Positions 1 through 10,294 of a DNA stretch of 64,000 nt are shown here, one piece after another. Origin of the DNA: Nostoc sp. KVJ20. Lineage in GTDB: Bacteria; Cyanobacteriota; Cyanobacteriia; Cyanobacteriales; Nostocaceae. Under the pieces are notes generated by a model. That model made no database searches, was not told where the DNA came from, and saw nothing but the letters and a program-made list of their open reading frames with translations. The DNA is taken from assembly GCF_001712795.1 (NCBI RefSeq), contig NZ_KV757572.1:62001-126000 (forward strand). The letters are read 5' to 3'. Positions within the stretch are counted from its first letter, which is position 1; every line of letters begins with the position of its first letter. The position numbers and the translations under genes were made by a program.

Positions 1-1862
1 CGACCTGCTGATGGGTCTTGGAAAGGATAGCGAATGTAGTCTAGCTGTAGACCATCCACTTTATATTTAGTGACAATTTCCTCATACAGTTTGAGCAAGT
101 ACTGCCGTACTTCGGGGTTGGCTGGATCGAAAAATGGCTTACCCTGACCAACGGGAATCATGTTGCCAAGGTTATCGTAGTTTGCCCAATCGGGATGAGC
201 CGCCAGTACTGGCCCTGGATAATTAGGATTAATGTTGAGAATTTCATTGTGACGTTGGTTCCCAGCAGCAAAAGTCCAAACCCAAGCGTGTAATTCCATG
301 TCTCGCTCATGGGCTAATTTCACCGCCTCTTCCAATGGGTCCCAGCCACGAATTAATGGGTTTTGCTCTTTTGCAACTTGGCTCGGATAAATGGTATAGC
401 CAGCGTTAACAGTTTCAAAGAAGACGGTATTAATTCCAGCTTGGGCGAGGCGATCAAAAATCTGTGCCAGTCCCGCCTTGCTACCAGCACGAACAATTGT
501 CCCTCGATCTAACCAAACTGCGCGAATTTCTGGTTGAGCTAGTTTCCGATCAACAGGAAACTGCTGCCACAAGGTCGTTTTAGCGACTAGCCACTGCTGA
601 CGAGCTAGAGCGTAGTTTTTTTGAGCAATCAATTGGGGTAAGTTTTTGGCAATTAGCCTTGCTTGTGCCAAGGCTTGCTCTTTACTCGTGCCTAGCGATC
701 GCAGTTGGGTTGAAGCCAATTGTAACGGTTGCTCTTTGACACTTGAAGACTGCTTTTCCTCAGATATCGTTTCGCCAACATTGGCTGCATCGGCTAACAC
801 TGCTAAATGGGCACTTTCCACTCGACCAATGAGATTTTCTAGCTCTTGCTGGAGGGCGATCGCTTGGTTGTTGTCAATCGGCTCATTGGAGTTGGGTACC
901 ACATCTAAACGCACTGCTTCTTCCAATTGATCAATAGCCTCTTGGGAAGCCGGGGGTTTGACCATAGGAAGCGCTCTAGGGATGGGAGCAGTGGCAGTTT
1001 TAGGAGGAGGAGATGAGGGAGGTAAATTGCTCCTTTGCCCCCCTGACTCCCTGACCCCCTGCTCCCTCGGCGCAGCTGCCACAGTCGTAGAGCAATTTTG
1101 GGAACCTCCGGCTATTTTTTTCATACGATTTGATGGTGCTGGCGCTGTCAGATAGTGATTGACAGCAGCTTTTAACCAGGCATTATCTAACTCGGCGGCT
1201 GAGGCTGTATCTGTTCCCCAACGCCAGCCCAAAAAGGTGGAACGCTCAGTTGTCACGACTGCGGCCGGATTATCTTTGGAATTCCAAACAGCAGGAGATT
1301 GAGTACCCATATCGTTAGGAATCACAACGCCGCCGCGCACTTTGCCAAAGAGTTCAGTTTGATTTGCCCATACTGGGATCTTGGTTTTTGCAGCTTGAAT
1401 CTGTTCTGTTTCACTGAGGCTGAATCCCCAATAACCTCCCAATAGCGATCGCAATAACTGTCGTACTCCTGGCGATGACAAACTACCTATGGGGCCACTA
1501 GCAATCAGGCGTCCTCCCTTACTCATCCATTCTTCTAGAGCGATCGCTTGGGTTGGTGTTAATGTCTCGACATTTGGCAAAAACAATACCCGGCGATCGC
1601 CCCAATCTGCCATACTCTTGACGTCATTTAGGGGGATTACACAATATTTCACCCCTATTGCCTCTAAGCGATCGCTGATCCCTGTCCATTGATTTGCATT
1701 TTCTTGGCCATACACTACGCTTAATATGGGTTCTTCGGTTGCTGCCGTTACTGGCAAAATACTCAAAAAATTTAAAATTACAATTTCACAACTTAAAATA
1801 AATAATCTTCTAGCTTCTTTAATTTTTAAACTTATATCTTTTTGGTTTTCTTGATGCCTCAC
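1..1862 (-). CDS. Family 10-like (GHL10/DUF187) glycosyl hydrolase, truncated at the window edge
   Basis: Long open minus frame read by eye from a probable GTG at 1862 to the window start. It includes '...EIRAVWLDRGTIVRAGSKAGLAQIFDRLAQAGINTVFFETVNAGYTIYPSQ...DPLEEAVKLAHERDMELHAWVWTFAAGNQRHNEILN...DGLQLDYIRYPF', typical of cyanobacterial GHL10 proteins. It is absent from the ORF track because it runs off the edge. Confidence 0.85.
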   Translation of the reverse strand, partial: MRHQENQKDISLKIKEARRLFILSCEIVILNFLSILPVTAATEEPILSVVYGQENANQWTGISDRLEAIGVKYCVIPLNDVKSMADWGDRRVLFLPNVETLTPTQAIALEEWMSKGGRLIASGPIGSLSSPGVRQLLRSLLGGYWGFSLSETEQIQAAKTKIPVWANQTELFGKVRGGVVIPNDMGTQSPAVWNSKDNPAAVVTTERSTFLGWRWGTDTASAAELDNAWLKAAVNHYLTAPAPSNRMKKIAGGSQNCSTTVAAAPREQGVRESGGQRSNLPPSSPPPKTATAPIPRALPMVKPPASQEAIDQLEEAVRLDVVPNSNEPIDNNQAIALQQELENLIGRVESAHLAVLADAANVGETISEEKQSSSVKEQPLQLASTQLRSLGTSKEQALAQARLIAKNLPQLIAQKNYALARQQWLVAKTTLWQQFPVDRKLAQPEIRAVWLDRGTIVRAGSKAGLAQIFDRLAQAGINTVFFETVNAGYTIYPSQVAKEQNPLIRGWDPLEEAVKLAHERDMELHAWVWTFAAGNQRHNEILNINPNYPGPVLAAHPDWANYDNLGNMIPVGQGKPFFDPANPEVRQYLLKLYEEIVTKYKVDGLQLDYIRYPFQDPSAG

Positions 1863-2098
1863 CAGTCACTCCTCATTTTATTATTAATTAATTGAGTTAT
1901 TAGTCAGAATTCATTAGTACATAATCTAGGACTCTGGCTTGATTCCTGGTAAGTTTACTGATCCTATAGCCTGAATTCCGTAAACCTACTATTGGTCTGG
2001 CTTCTCCCAGATCAAATAGAATTCCTATAGAAGTACTTAGTGAGTTACTTTCATCAATCTAGCCTATCAAAACCAATAAAAAATGCCAAGATTGATAC

Positions 2099-3232
2099 TC
2101 AAATTGTCACAGGCGATTCTACATAAATTGTTGGCTCTTGCAGCGTGAATTTAATTCCATTAGTAACTAGCTTTTTAGAAATTTTTTCATTTGCTAATTC
2201 CAACAAGCGTTTTCTTAACTGCAAAGAGTTCTCACTGGAACCCAAAATAAAAAATGTCACTCTTGTTCTAGTGATCTGTTTTTCTGCATTGTTGTGGGTT
2301 AAAAAAGTAATACTGGTGCTGCCTGGATCGATACCAAATAGCGAATTACTACTTTCGACAATTACCTGTTGAACCAGAGCTTGTTCTCGGTCTTGCAGCA
2401 AGTCTAAAAAATCGAGGTAGAGCAGCACCATAACTTTCTTGCCTCGTGTAATATTTTCAATTTCTAAGTTTGCCAATATTGAATTGGGAATAATAAACAA
2501 CGTACTTTTAGCCGCAGCACGAATTTTGGTTGAACGGATGCCAATTGACTCAACTCGCCCAAATAAACCTTCAGGAATTTGTTGAGATTTCTGTAACCGA
2601 ATATATTCTCCAGGGACAAAGGGGCGATCTAAATACAACACAATTGTTCCCAACAACTGCTCTAGGGTTTTTTGAGCCGCAAAAGCTACAGCTAATCCAC
2701 CAATTCCTAATCCAGTTAATAATCCAACTAAATTAAATTGTTGACTTTGGGCAAATGCCAAAACAGCAATAAATCCGATAATTACATTTGCAAAAGTTTC
2801 AAATACTAAAAGTAATTCATCTACTTCTCGACCAAATTTACGTAATATTTCAATTCCATATACTCGAATAAACTGCCGGAATAAACGAGAATATAGCCAA
2901 GCAATACTGACAATAACAGCTAAATCAACGATGGGAGAAATAAATCTGTAGATAGATTCATATTCCACAATCCACGCTAAAGATAATGAAATGAGAATTA
3001 AACTACCTGTGATTCTAAATAAGTTTCTAATTGGGTCAATTAAATTGTTATAAATACTGGCTACTTGCTGCGGTGCAAAACGTCGAATAATAATTCGTAA
3101 GAATGTAGGAGTATATCGTCCTATCAGTAAAGACAGCAAAATAAAAACTAGAAAGACTCCAAGTCTAGATAGGGCTGATATTGTGCTATCACGTTGAAGA
3201 AATTCTAGAATAATCCGTGAAATATTCGTCAT
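2099..3232 (-). CDS. MscS-family mechanosensitive ion channel
   Basis: 'GLLTGLGIGGLAVAFAAQKTLEQLLGTIVLYLDRPFVPGEYI...GRVESIGIRSTKIR' is the MscS pore and beta-domain signature. Confidence 0.9.
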   Translation of the reverse strand: MTNISRIILEFLQRDSTISALSRLGVFLVFILLSLLIGRYTPTFLRIIIRRFAPQQVASIYNNLIDPIRNLFRITGSLILISLSLAWIVEYESIYRFISPIVDLAVIVSIAWLYSRLFRQFIRVYGIEILRKFGREVDELLLVFETFANVIIGFIAVLAFAQSQQFNLVGLLTGLGIGGLAVAFAAQKTLEQLLGTIVLYLDRPFVPGEYIRLQKSQQIPEGLFGRVESIGIRSTKIRAAAKSTLFIIPNSILANLEIENITRGKKVMVLLYLDFLDLLQDREQALVQQVIVESSNSLFGIDPGSTSITFLTHNNAEKQITRTRVTFFILGSSENSLQLRKRLLELANEKISKKLVTNGIKFTLQEPTIYVESPVTI

Positions 3233-3237
3233 TATCT

Positions 3238-4371
3238 CTAAATTGTAATGGGTGAATCAACATAAATTGTTGGTTCTTCTATATCAAAAGCAATACCATA
3301 TTCTTTTAAACACTGCGTCATGCTTTCGGTTGCCATATTTAGCAGTTGACGACGTAATTCCATCGATACATCTCCAGAACCTAAGATAAAGAAAGCAACT
3401 TGTGCCTGGGTTTTATCTGGTTCGATGGAATTATTGACACTCTTAAAAGTCACTTCTGTATTCCGATAATCAATCCCAAAAATACCATTTGTACTGTCTA
3501 GAATAACTTGGCGAATTAAGGCTCTATCTTCACTACTGAGTGTTCGGTAGAAGGTCAAATACAGAATAGACATGACTTTCTTTGCACCAGTAAAATTTTC
3601 AATATTTACTTGAGTCAGGGAACTGTTGGGAACTATCATCACAGTTCCCTTACCGGATGTTCTAATTCGGGTGGATCTTAATCCTATAGATTCAACTCGT
3701 CCAAAAGTCCCATCGGGAAGACCAATATAATCATCAATCACGAAAGGGCGATCAAGATAAAGAACAATACCACCCAAAACTTGTTCTAGGGTTTTTTGAG
3801 CAGCAAAGGCTACTGCTAAACCACCAATTCCTAAACTAGCTAGCAATCCTAAAAGATTAATTTGATGTGTTTGAGCATAGGTAAGAATCGCTAAAAAGAT
3901 AATGATGAGATTGGCAACCCATTTGAAGAGAATGAGTAACTCACTGCTGATTTTTTGCCCAGTTTTGAAAGCAGCATTTAATAAATAGAAATCAAAGAAG
4001 TTTTGAAATAATTTAGAGGCTAACCAACTGACTGCGATCGCCAGAGTTAAACTCACAATAATTTCTAATGAGTTTGTCCACTGATTTCTAGGTAAAAAAG
4101 ATGTAACAACCTCAAAAATTCCAATTACAGCTACCACAATTAATAAGTCTTCATTTGGCTTAATTAACTTTTGGTAAACATCAGTAATTTGGATAAAACC
4201 CAAACGTTTCCAGAGTAAGTTTGTCAATGAAACCATGAAACGACCAACTATGAAAATAAAAAGTCCGGCTACTAGCCCTAGTAACCCAATTTGTAAGTCT
4301 CTATTTGTAAAAATTTCTGACGAAAAAATATCCATTTCGGAAATTAATGTACAAGTTGCTATCAAGAGCAT
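3238..4371 (-). CDS. MscS-family mechanosensitive ion channel, tandem paralog
   Basis: 'LGIGGLAVAFAAQKTLEQVLGGIVLYLDRPFVIDDYI...GRVESIGLRSTRIR'. Same length (377 aa) and clear similarity to 2099..3232, with a 5-bp gap. Confidence 0.9.
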   Translation of the reverse strand: MLLIATCTLISEMDIFSSEIFTNRDLQIGLLGLVAGLFIFIVGRFMVSLTNLLWKRLGFIQITDVYQKLIKPNEDLLIVVAVIGIFEVVTSFLPRNQWTNSLEIIVSLTLAIAVSWLASKLFQNFFDFYLLNAAFKTGQKISSELLILFKWVANLIIIFLAILTYAQTHQINLLGLLASLGIGGLAVAFAAQKTLEQVLGGIVLYLDRPFVIDDYIGLPDGTFGRVESIGLRSTRIRTSGKGTVMIVPNSSLTQVNIENFTGAKKVMSILYLTFYRTLSSEDRALIRQVILDSTNGIFGIDYRNTEVTFKSVNNSIEPDKTQAQVAFFILGSGDVSMELRRQLLNMATESMTQCLKEYGIAFDIEEPTIYVDSPITI

Positions 4372-5475
4372 CCCAAATTGGTAAATCTACTTTCAATCTC
4401 TCTACGACACTCTGTCACCAGTTGCTAAGTTCAAACACATTCAGAAAACACGATTAATCATCAGGATTGTTGACCGCTGACCATTGAAAATCAACAGGGA
4501 ACAAGCTACATGATTAAATATGCAATCTTTTATGCGTAACAGCTTACAAGCTTGGTAACAAAAGCAAAGACAAAAAATATTGATGGTGGAGATTTATTCG
4601 TGTTTTTCCAAAATTGGGATGCTCCCTTGCTATCTGGCTGAACTCCTGGTATAAGTTTTCTCTAGCTGCCTTTTCCTGAGATATCCGCCCTATTTCTTGA
4701 CAGATTAGATTATTAAATGATATGATTATCTTTGGTCTTAAAGACAAACTTATCACTTAAACTGTCCAAACTACTAAAATATTCTTTGGAGTGAATCTTT
4801 TAGCAGTTATTTTAATCGTTTGAATCCTGAGATAAAGATATCCAAAAATAGATGCTGGATAGATATGCTACTGCTATGATGCAGATATTTCGGATAAGGT
4901 TAAAATCAGTCATGAGATTTAATTAAGTGTAATAGTGAACAAGAAGCTTACAAATCAAAATTTGTAAACTTTGTATGTTACATCCCAATGTATGGATGCC
5001 AAAAATTTTTAGCCCAAAGAGTTGGACTAGGTAAAGTTAATTTGGTCGCTGAATCGATGAAACTTCGTATCTAGGCTATGAGCTAAATATGACTAACCTT
5101 AGAAGCTATCTATCTAAAAATTGACCACACAAACACGTGCAGTTTGTGGATTGCCCTCAATTCTATTGGGACAGTTGGCTAAAAATGGTAAGGATTTAAA
5201 TTTCCCTTGTTTTTGATCAGCTTTTTGCCAGAGCTATTTTTATGTTGCTAACCCTAAACTGCTGTACATACCAGCAGCAATGCCCAGTTAGCTAGCATTG
5301 GTTAGCTGATTAGCCTAATTGCCTGCACGCTATCGCTACATTTACCTGCTGATTTTCAGTCTACACCATAAGGGATCAAAAAACTAGGTTAAAAATGCGT
5401 TCTCCCAAGCACTAAGCAAGAAGGTATTGCAGAACGTAGTTAAATTGTATAGACTAAAGAGTTAACAGAATCAGT

Positions 5476-6801
5476 TCAAAAAATACAGGTATTGATTAAA
5501 TCTTCAACTCCTGCTACTGGTAAGATTTTTGTATCTAATTTACACGCTAATTCTTCAATACTCATATCATCTAAAAATACCAATTCACCATGTTTGAGCA
5601 TTACATTTGGCAGTAAAATTCCTTCTCCCAAATCTTGCCCTTGTAAGTTCAACAACAAATCATGACCAGTTAATAATCCCGTGACAGTGATACTTTGTCC
5701 CCAATAATCACTACATAAAGCACGCATATTTACTTCTAAACCTTCAACAGAATTTAAACGTTTCAAGATAGGTTGAAATGCGTTTTCTACTGCGTTGCCT
5801 ACTACCCAAGTTAATTTTCTCTGAGGATAAACCTTTGGCGGTAGTAATTCTGTTGCGGCGGCTGCAAATTGCTTGATAAACAATTGAATGGAACCAACAC
5901 CATTATCAATTTGAGGATACTCTTCATACTCAGATTCAGTTGGCAATTCCTCACCTGCAATCAAAAACCACTCATCGGCTAACCAAGCAACGCTGGAACC
6001 AAATTTTTGGCGAAATTGCCCTGATAGTGTTTTGACTTGAGAAATCACTTCTTTAGCTTTTTCCCTGGTTACAGGTATGAGTTCGTCTTCTTGGGGACGG
6101 AACCGTGTTAATCCGACTGGCACAACTGCCACCGATGCCACAGTAGGCACTTCACCAGTATGAAAGGATGCTAAATCTTTGAGAGTTTGCTCCAGATGTT
6201 TGCCATCATTTATACCAGGACAAACAACTACTTGAGCATGAATTTGTAGCCGCCTTTTTTTAAACCACTTGAGTTGCTCTAAGATTTGTCCCGCACGCTG
6301 ATTTTTCAGCAGTCTAATTCTAACTTCGGGTTCTGTGGCATGAACAGAAACATATAAGGGAGACAAGCGCATTTGTTCAATCCGCTGCCATTCTCTTTCT
6401 GGCAAGTTGGTGAGGGTAAGATAAGAACCGTACAAAAAGCTTAGGCGGTAATCGTCGTCTTTAAAATACAAGCTGGTGCGCTTACCTGGTGGTTGTTGGT
6501 CGATAAAGCAAAATGGACAGCGGTTATTGCATTGAATTAAGCCATCAAATAAGGCTGTTTCAAATTCTAGCCCCAAGTCTTGGTCGTAATCTTTTTCGAT
6601 TTCCAGACTATGAGTTTTACCAGCAGCGTCTAAAACTTCTAGTTCCAAGACTTCATCTGCACACAAAAACTGATAATCAATTAAATCGCGGGGACGTGTA
6701 CCATTAATAGCAACGATCGCATCCCCGGCTTCAAAGCCAATCTCTGCGGCTATTGAGTCTGGAAGAACCTTAGTAATTCGGGCAGGATTAATTGTATTCA
6801 T
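5476..6801 (-). CDS. TIGR03279-type cyanobacterial radical SAM / DUF512 protein with N-terminal PDZ-like region
   Basis: 'LPDSIAAEIGFEAGDAIVAINGTRPRDLIDY' (PDZ-like), 'CNNRCPFCFIDQ' (CxxxCxxC Fe-S motif), 'VVCPGINDGKHLEQTLKDL'. The ORF track extends to 6843, but its first 14 residues are encoded by a heptamer repeat, so MNTINPARI at 6801 is the likelier start. Confidence 0.88.
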   Translation of the reverse strand: MNTINPARITKVLPDSIAAEIGFEAGDAIVAINGTRPRDLIDYQFLCADEVLELEVLDAAGKTHSLEIEKDYDQDLGLEFETALFDGLIQCNNRCPFCFIDQQPPGKRTSLYFKDDDYRLSFLYGSYLTLTNLPEREWQRIEQMRLSPLYVSVHATEPEVRIRLLKNQRAGQILEQLKWFKKRRLQIHAQVVVCPGINDGKHLEQTLKDLASFHTGEVPTVASVAVVPVGLTRFRPQEDELIPVTREKAKEVISQVKTLSGQFRQKFGSSVAWLADEWFLIAGEELPTESEYEEYPQIDNGVGSIQLFIKQFAAAATELLPPKVYPQRKLTWVVGNAVENAFQPILKRLNSVEGLEVNMRALCSDYWGQSITVTGLLTGHDLLLNLQGQDLGEGILLPNVMLKHGELVFLDDMSIEELACKLDTKILPVAGVEDLINTCIF

Positions 6802-6891
6802 TGGGAATTGGGCATGGGGCATTGGGCATGGGGCATTAGTCATTTAGTTTGGACAAATGACCAATGACTAATGACTAATGACTAATAACTA

Positions 6892-7722
6892 TTATCCTTT
6901 CCAACCTGCTGCGATCGCAGCTAAAATAGCGCTACCGAATGCTAATCTATACCAAACAAAAATCAAAGTGTTTTTGGTTTGTAAGTATTTGATCAAAAAT
7001 GCAATTGATAGGTAGGAAAAAATAAAGGTTGAAATAATCCCGACAATTAACAATCCAACAATGTTATCTGGCAACTGTTGGGCTTGAAATAAATTGAATA
7101 TTTTTAGGCTTTTATACAGGGTAGCAATGGTAAGAGTTGGAAACCCTAATAAAAATGAAAATTTCGCCGCTGTATCGCGTTCTAATCCTAAAAATAAGGC
7201 AGTTGTCAACGTTGAACCAGAACGAGAAACACCGGGAATCAAAGCAAGTGTTTGTCCCAGTCCAACTAAAATACCATCCCGAATCTGCAATGAATCGAAA
7301 CCTCGCTTGCGAGTGCCAATTTTTTCTGCTAACCCTAGTAAAATTGCCATAATAATTGACATAATGGCAATTATTAATGCACTCTCCGGTAGAATATCTT
7401 TTAAAATAAAACCGGTAATTAAAGCAGGTATTGTTCCTACTGCAATACCAACAAGAATTTTCCATTCCTCACGTTGCCAGTCTTTCTCTTTCAGCGCTTC
7501 GATTCCACCTTTGACAATACTAGAAATTAGTGACCAAAAATACCAAACAATAGCTATAACACTACCAAATTGAATTGCATCAACAAAATCTTTAGAACCT
7601 AGCTCTTTCCAACCAAATACCTTTGTCACAATCAGAAGATGTGCAGTGCTGCTGATGGGCAAAAACTCTGTAATACCTTGAACAATACCCAAAATAAAAG
7701 CTTGAATAAACTCCATATGCAA
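6892..7722 (-). CDS. uppP: Undecaprenyl-diphosphatase
   Basis: 'IVQGITEFLPISSTAHLLI' and 'LIPGVSRSGSTLTTALFLGL' are the conserved UppP/BacA motifs. Confidence 0.95.
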   Translation of the reverse strand: MHMEFIQAFILGIVQGITEFLPISSTAHLLIVTKVFGWKELGSKDFVDAIQFGSVIAIVWYFWSLISSIVKGGIEALKEKDWQREEWKILVGIAVGTIPALITGFILKDILPESALIIAIMSIIMAILLGLAEKIGTRKRGFDSLQIRDGILVGLGQTLALIPGVSRSGSTLTTALFLGLERDTAAKFSFLLGFPTLTIATLYKSLKIFNLFQAQQLPDNIVGLLIVGIISTFIFSYLSIAFLIKYLQTKNTLIFVWYRLAFGSAILAAIAAGWKG

Positions 7723-8168
7723 TTAATACCTTTTTTCTGTTATATACATAATTATTTAGATGATGATGTTCTTTTATATACTCTCAATAGCACCTAGTCT
7801 TGTAGAAAAGTCAATTTGACTGAATCAATAACATCATCGAAGACGCTGACTATGTTCTTACACCCATCTCAATAAGTCAACGCAATTTCGGAAATTCATC
7901 AAACTTTAATATTTAGTGGACTCATGACAGTTCACTTTTTAATTTTCAAATTTTACCGCTCATCTTTCAGTAATCGCTCATTCACAATGCACTACAGAGG
8001 AGTTCTGTAAATAGTACAACTTTGAATAAATTAAGTATGGCGCAGGACGTTTTGTTTCGTTTATGCCAGCGCTCCCCGAAATTTCAGTATAATTACAATG
8101 CCCTAGGGGGGGATTTTAAAGTGTGATATCTTAAATAAGATAAAGTTTAGTAACAAATATTAAAAACA

Positions 8169-8948
8169 TTGATTAATAATACACTGTCCTCCTACACTGC
8201 TTCTACCCCTTCTATTGATACCGAGTTGGATTTGGCTGATACTGGGCAGAATAGTATCAGGCAATTGGAATCTACACTCTCTTTTTCTCCCTCTCTCCCT
8301 TTATCTACTTCTGAGCGACAAACTTGGTTGGTGTTTGCGGCAGCCGTGTTTTTGGTAACAGTGCCAGTATTTATAGAAGCGCCAATAGTGCGATCGCTAC
8401 CAAATCTGAGTTTAGCGCTTACAGCATTTTGGGTGTGGCTAAGTTTTAGCTTAATGTCACGGACTGCAACCTACGTCTGGGGAGATTTACTCTTAGGATT
8501 TAGCGGGAGTTGGTTAGCAGGGGCGATTTACTGGGGCTGGTTACGTTGGGAACCTTTATGGCATCTGCCAGTGGAATCTATAGGTTTACCGTTTGCTTGC
8601 TGGTGTCTAATGAAGAATTGGGGCAAGGTAGGTAGCTGGTTTTATTTAGGTTCTTTACTCGGTACAGCTTTAACAGATGTATATTTTTATCTAGTAGATT
8701 TGATGCCCTATTGGCGGCAAATTATGAGAGTAGATGCAGATGTAGCACCGCAAATCTTACAAAATGCCCTCATGCAAGTACAAACACCCTGGGGACAAAG
8801 TTGGGCAATAATTCTTGCCTTAGTGCTACTAACAGTCGGGATTTTCGCTTTAGGTCGAAATCAAAGGCACTGGTATGCCTTTGGTGGCGCAGTTTTAAGC
8901 ACAATTTTGGTAGATAGCCTATTTTTGTTAGCGGCGATCGCAGCCTGA
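8169..8948 (+). CDS. DUF3120 family membrane protein
   Basis: Hydrophobic cyanobacterial protein: 'FIEAPIVRSLPNLSLALTAFWVWLSF...WGDLLLGFSGSWLAGAIYWGWLRWEPLWHLPVESIGLP'. TTG start proposed. Confidence 0.75.
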   Translation: MINNTLSSYTASTPSIDTELDLADTGQNSIRQLESTLSFSPSLPLSTSERQTWLVFAAAVFLVTVPVFIEAPIVRSLPNLSLALTAFWVWLSFSLMSRTATYVWGDLLLGFSGSWLAGAIYWGWLRWEPLWHLPVESIGLPFACWCLMKNWGKVGSWFYLGSLLGTALTDVYFYLVDLMPYWRQIMRVDADVAPQILQNALMQVQTPWGQSWAIILALVLLTVGIFALGRNQRHWYAFGGAVLSTILVDSLFLLAAIAA

Positions 8949-9045
8949 AAAAGGCCGGAGGTTGTAATCATCGTCTAGCCTTCTCTTACCGAAACTTTTT
9001 CCAGCCCAGTCTACTAGTCTGGCAAATTCATATTGACCGAAGAAA

Positions 9046-9142
9046 GGCAGGAGGCAGGAGGAAGAAAATATATTTTTGCCCTCTGCCACTTTCTTTCCAA
9101 GCCCCTAAATTTATTTATGGGGATCACCTCCTGCCTCCTGCC
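9046..9142. repeat. Inverted repeat (16-bp perfect arms 9046-9061 / 9127-9142)
   Basis: ggcaggaggcaggagg ... cctcctgcctcctgcc, downstream of the DUF3120 gene. Confidence 0.85.
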
Positions 9143-9580
9143 TCCGTCCTCCTGCCTCCTTAAGCACTACTACGGCACATCAAAAATGAGGCTGTAGATA
9201 ATTAATTGGTTAAGAAATATTACATAACAGTTCATCACCATCAAGCCTTCTTACTAGGGTTTTCGGTATTAGATATCTGACGGTTTTGTGTCTGCTTGGC
9301 AGGTAGAATCAGCCACACCGAAAAGATTTCGTCTAGCTGGGAATGCTACCAGGATGATGGATAGAAGGCGATTGTAGCTATGCAAGCACTCTGACCACGA
9401 TGAATATTTTTGGCAAAATTCCAGTCAAACCCAGTAACAGTAAATATTGTGGATATTAATACGCTGTATATTAGTTTCTGATGACTGCTGTGTTAATTAA
9501 GCTATCAGCTTTTGTCCTTTGTCCTTTATCCTTTGTTCTTAGCGCTCTCACGTAGACGCATTAGCGACTTCCCGCAGAGT

Positions 9581-9614
9581 ATGACTAACGACTAATGACT
9601 AATGACTAATGACC
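9581..9614. repeat. Short tandem heptamer repeat (STRR), unit ~atgacta
   Basis: atgactaacgactaatgactaatgactaatgacc. Confidence 0.85.
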
Positions 9615-9665
9615 ACTGTTAGCTTAAAAATTTTATTGCTGTTTGATGGAAAGAGGTAGAAAATC

Positions 9666-10094
9666 GTGAAAGGATTAGCGCGTTTATTAACAGTGTTTAG
9701 TTTGTTACTTGGTTGCTGGGGATGGTTGGGAACAACTCAGATAGCCCAAGCTGCTAGTTTCAACAGTTTTGCTTTTCCCCAAGTCCCAGTTCTGGCAATT
9801 GAGCGGCAGAATCGGGCAGATAAGAAGCTAGGAACGGAATTTGGTAAAAAAATTGATTTGAATAATACCAACGTCCGAGCTTTTCAACAATTTCCAGGAC
9901 TTTATCCCACCCTGGCTAAGAAAATCATCATAAATGCTCCCTACAAAAATGTAGAGGATGTATTGGATCTTCCAGGATTGAGCGATCGCCAAAAACAAAC
10001 CCTGCAAGCTAACTTGGATAATTTCACCGTGACAGAACTAGAGCCTGCCTTTAACGAGGGAGACGATCGCTTTAACAACGGCATCTACAGATAA
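9666..10094 (+). CDS. psbU: Photosystem II 12 kDa extrinsic protein PsbU
   Basis: GTG start; signal peptide then '[62 protein letters not shown]'. Confidence 0.97.
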   Translation: MKGLARLLTVFSLLLGCWGWLGTTQIAQAASFNSFAFPQVPVLAIERQNRADKKLGTEFGKKIDLNNTNVRAFQQFPGLYPTLAKKIIINAPYKNVEDVLDLPGLSDRQKQTLQANLDNFTVTELEPAFNEGDDRFNNGIYR

Positions 10095-10125
10095 CTGTAT
10101 ATGCAGTAAATGTAGCAAATAGCAG

Positions 10126-10150
10126 CCCACTTCTGATTCTAAGAAGTGGG
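10126..10150 (+). terminator. Hairpin downstream of psbU (9-bp stem, no U tract)
   Basis: cccacttct gattcta agaagtggg, 32 nt after the psbU stop. Confidence 0.5.
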
Positions 10151-10157
10151 ACATGAT

Positions 10158-10285
10158 ATGAGTTAGGAGTTAGGAGTTATGAGTTAGGAGTTATGAGTTA
10201 TGAGTTATGAGTTAAAAATTCAAAACTCCTCACTTCTAACTCCTCACTTTTAACTCCTCACTCCTCACTTTTAACTCCTAACTTC
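10158..10285. repeat. Heptamer-repeat tract with inverted arms (gagttag/gagttat versus ctcctaa/ctcctca)
   Basis: gagttaggagttatgagttaggagttatgagttatgagttatgagtt ... aactcctcacttctaactcctcacttttaactcctcactcctcacttttaactcctaac. Confidence 0.8.
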
Positions 10286-10294
10286 CCCATTACC

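Noticed and set aside
646-1692. Plus-strand ORFs 646..930, 958..1155, 1489..1692
   Set aside because: Antisense to the open GHL10 hydrolase frame; composition reflects the opposite strand and the STRR.
2145-2736. Plus-strand ORFs inside the MscS gene
   Set aside because: Antisense to a strongly supported MscS CDS.
4544-4756. 70-aa minus ORF in the ~1.1-kb intergenic region
   Set aside because: No recognisable family, low-complexity ends; could be chance. Not called without conservation data.
7094-7573. ORFs 7094..7573, 7112..7465, 7137..7352 within uppP
   Set aside because: They overlap well-supported uppP in other frames.
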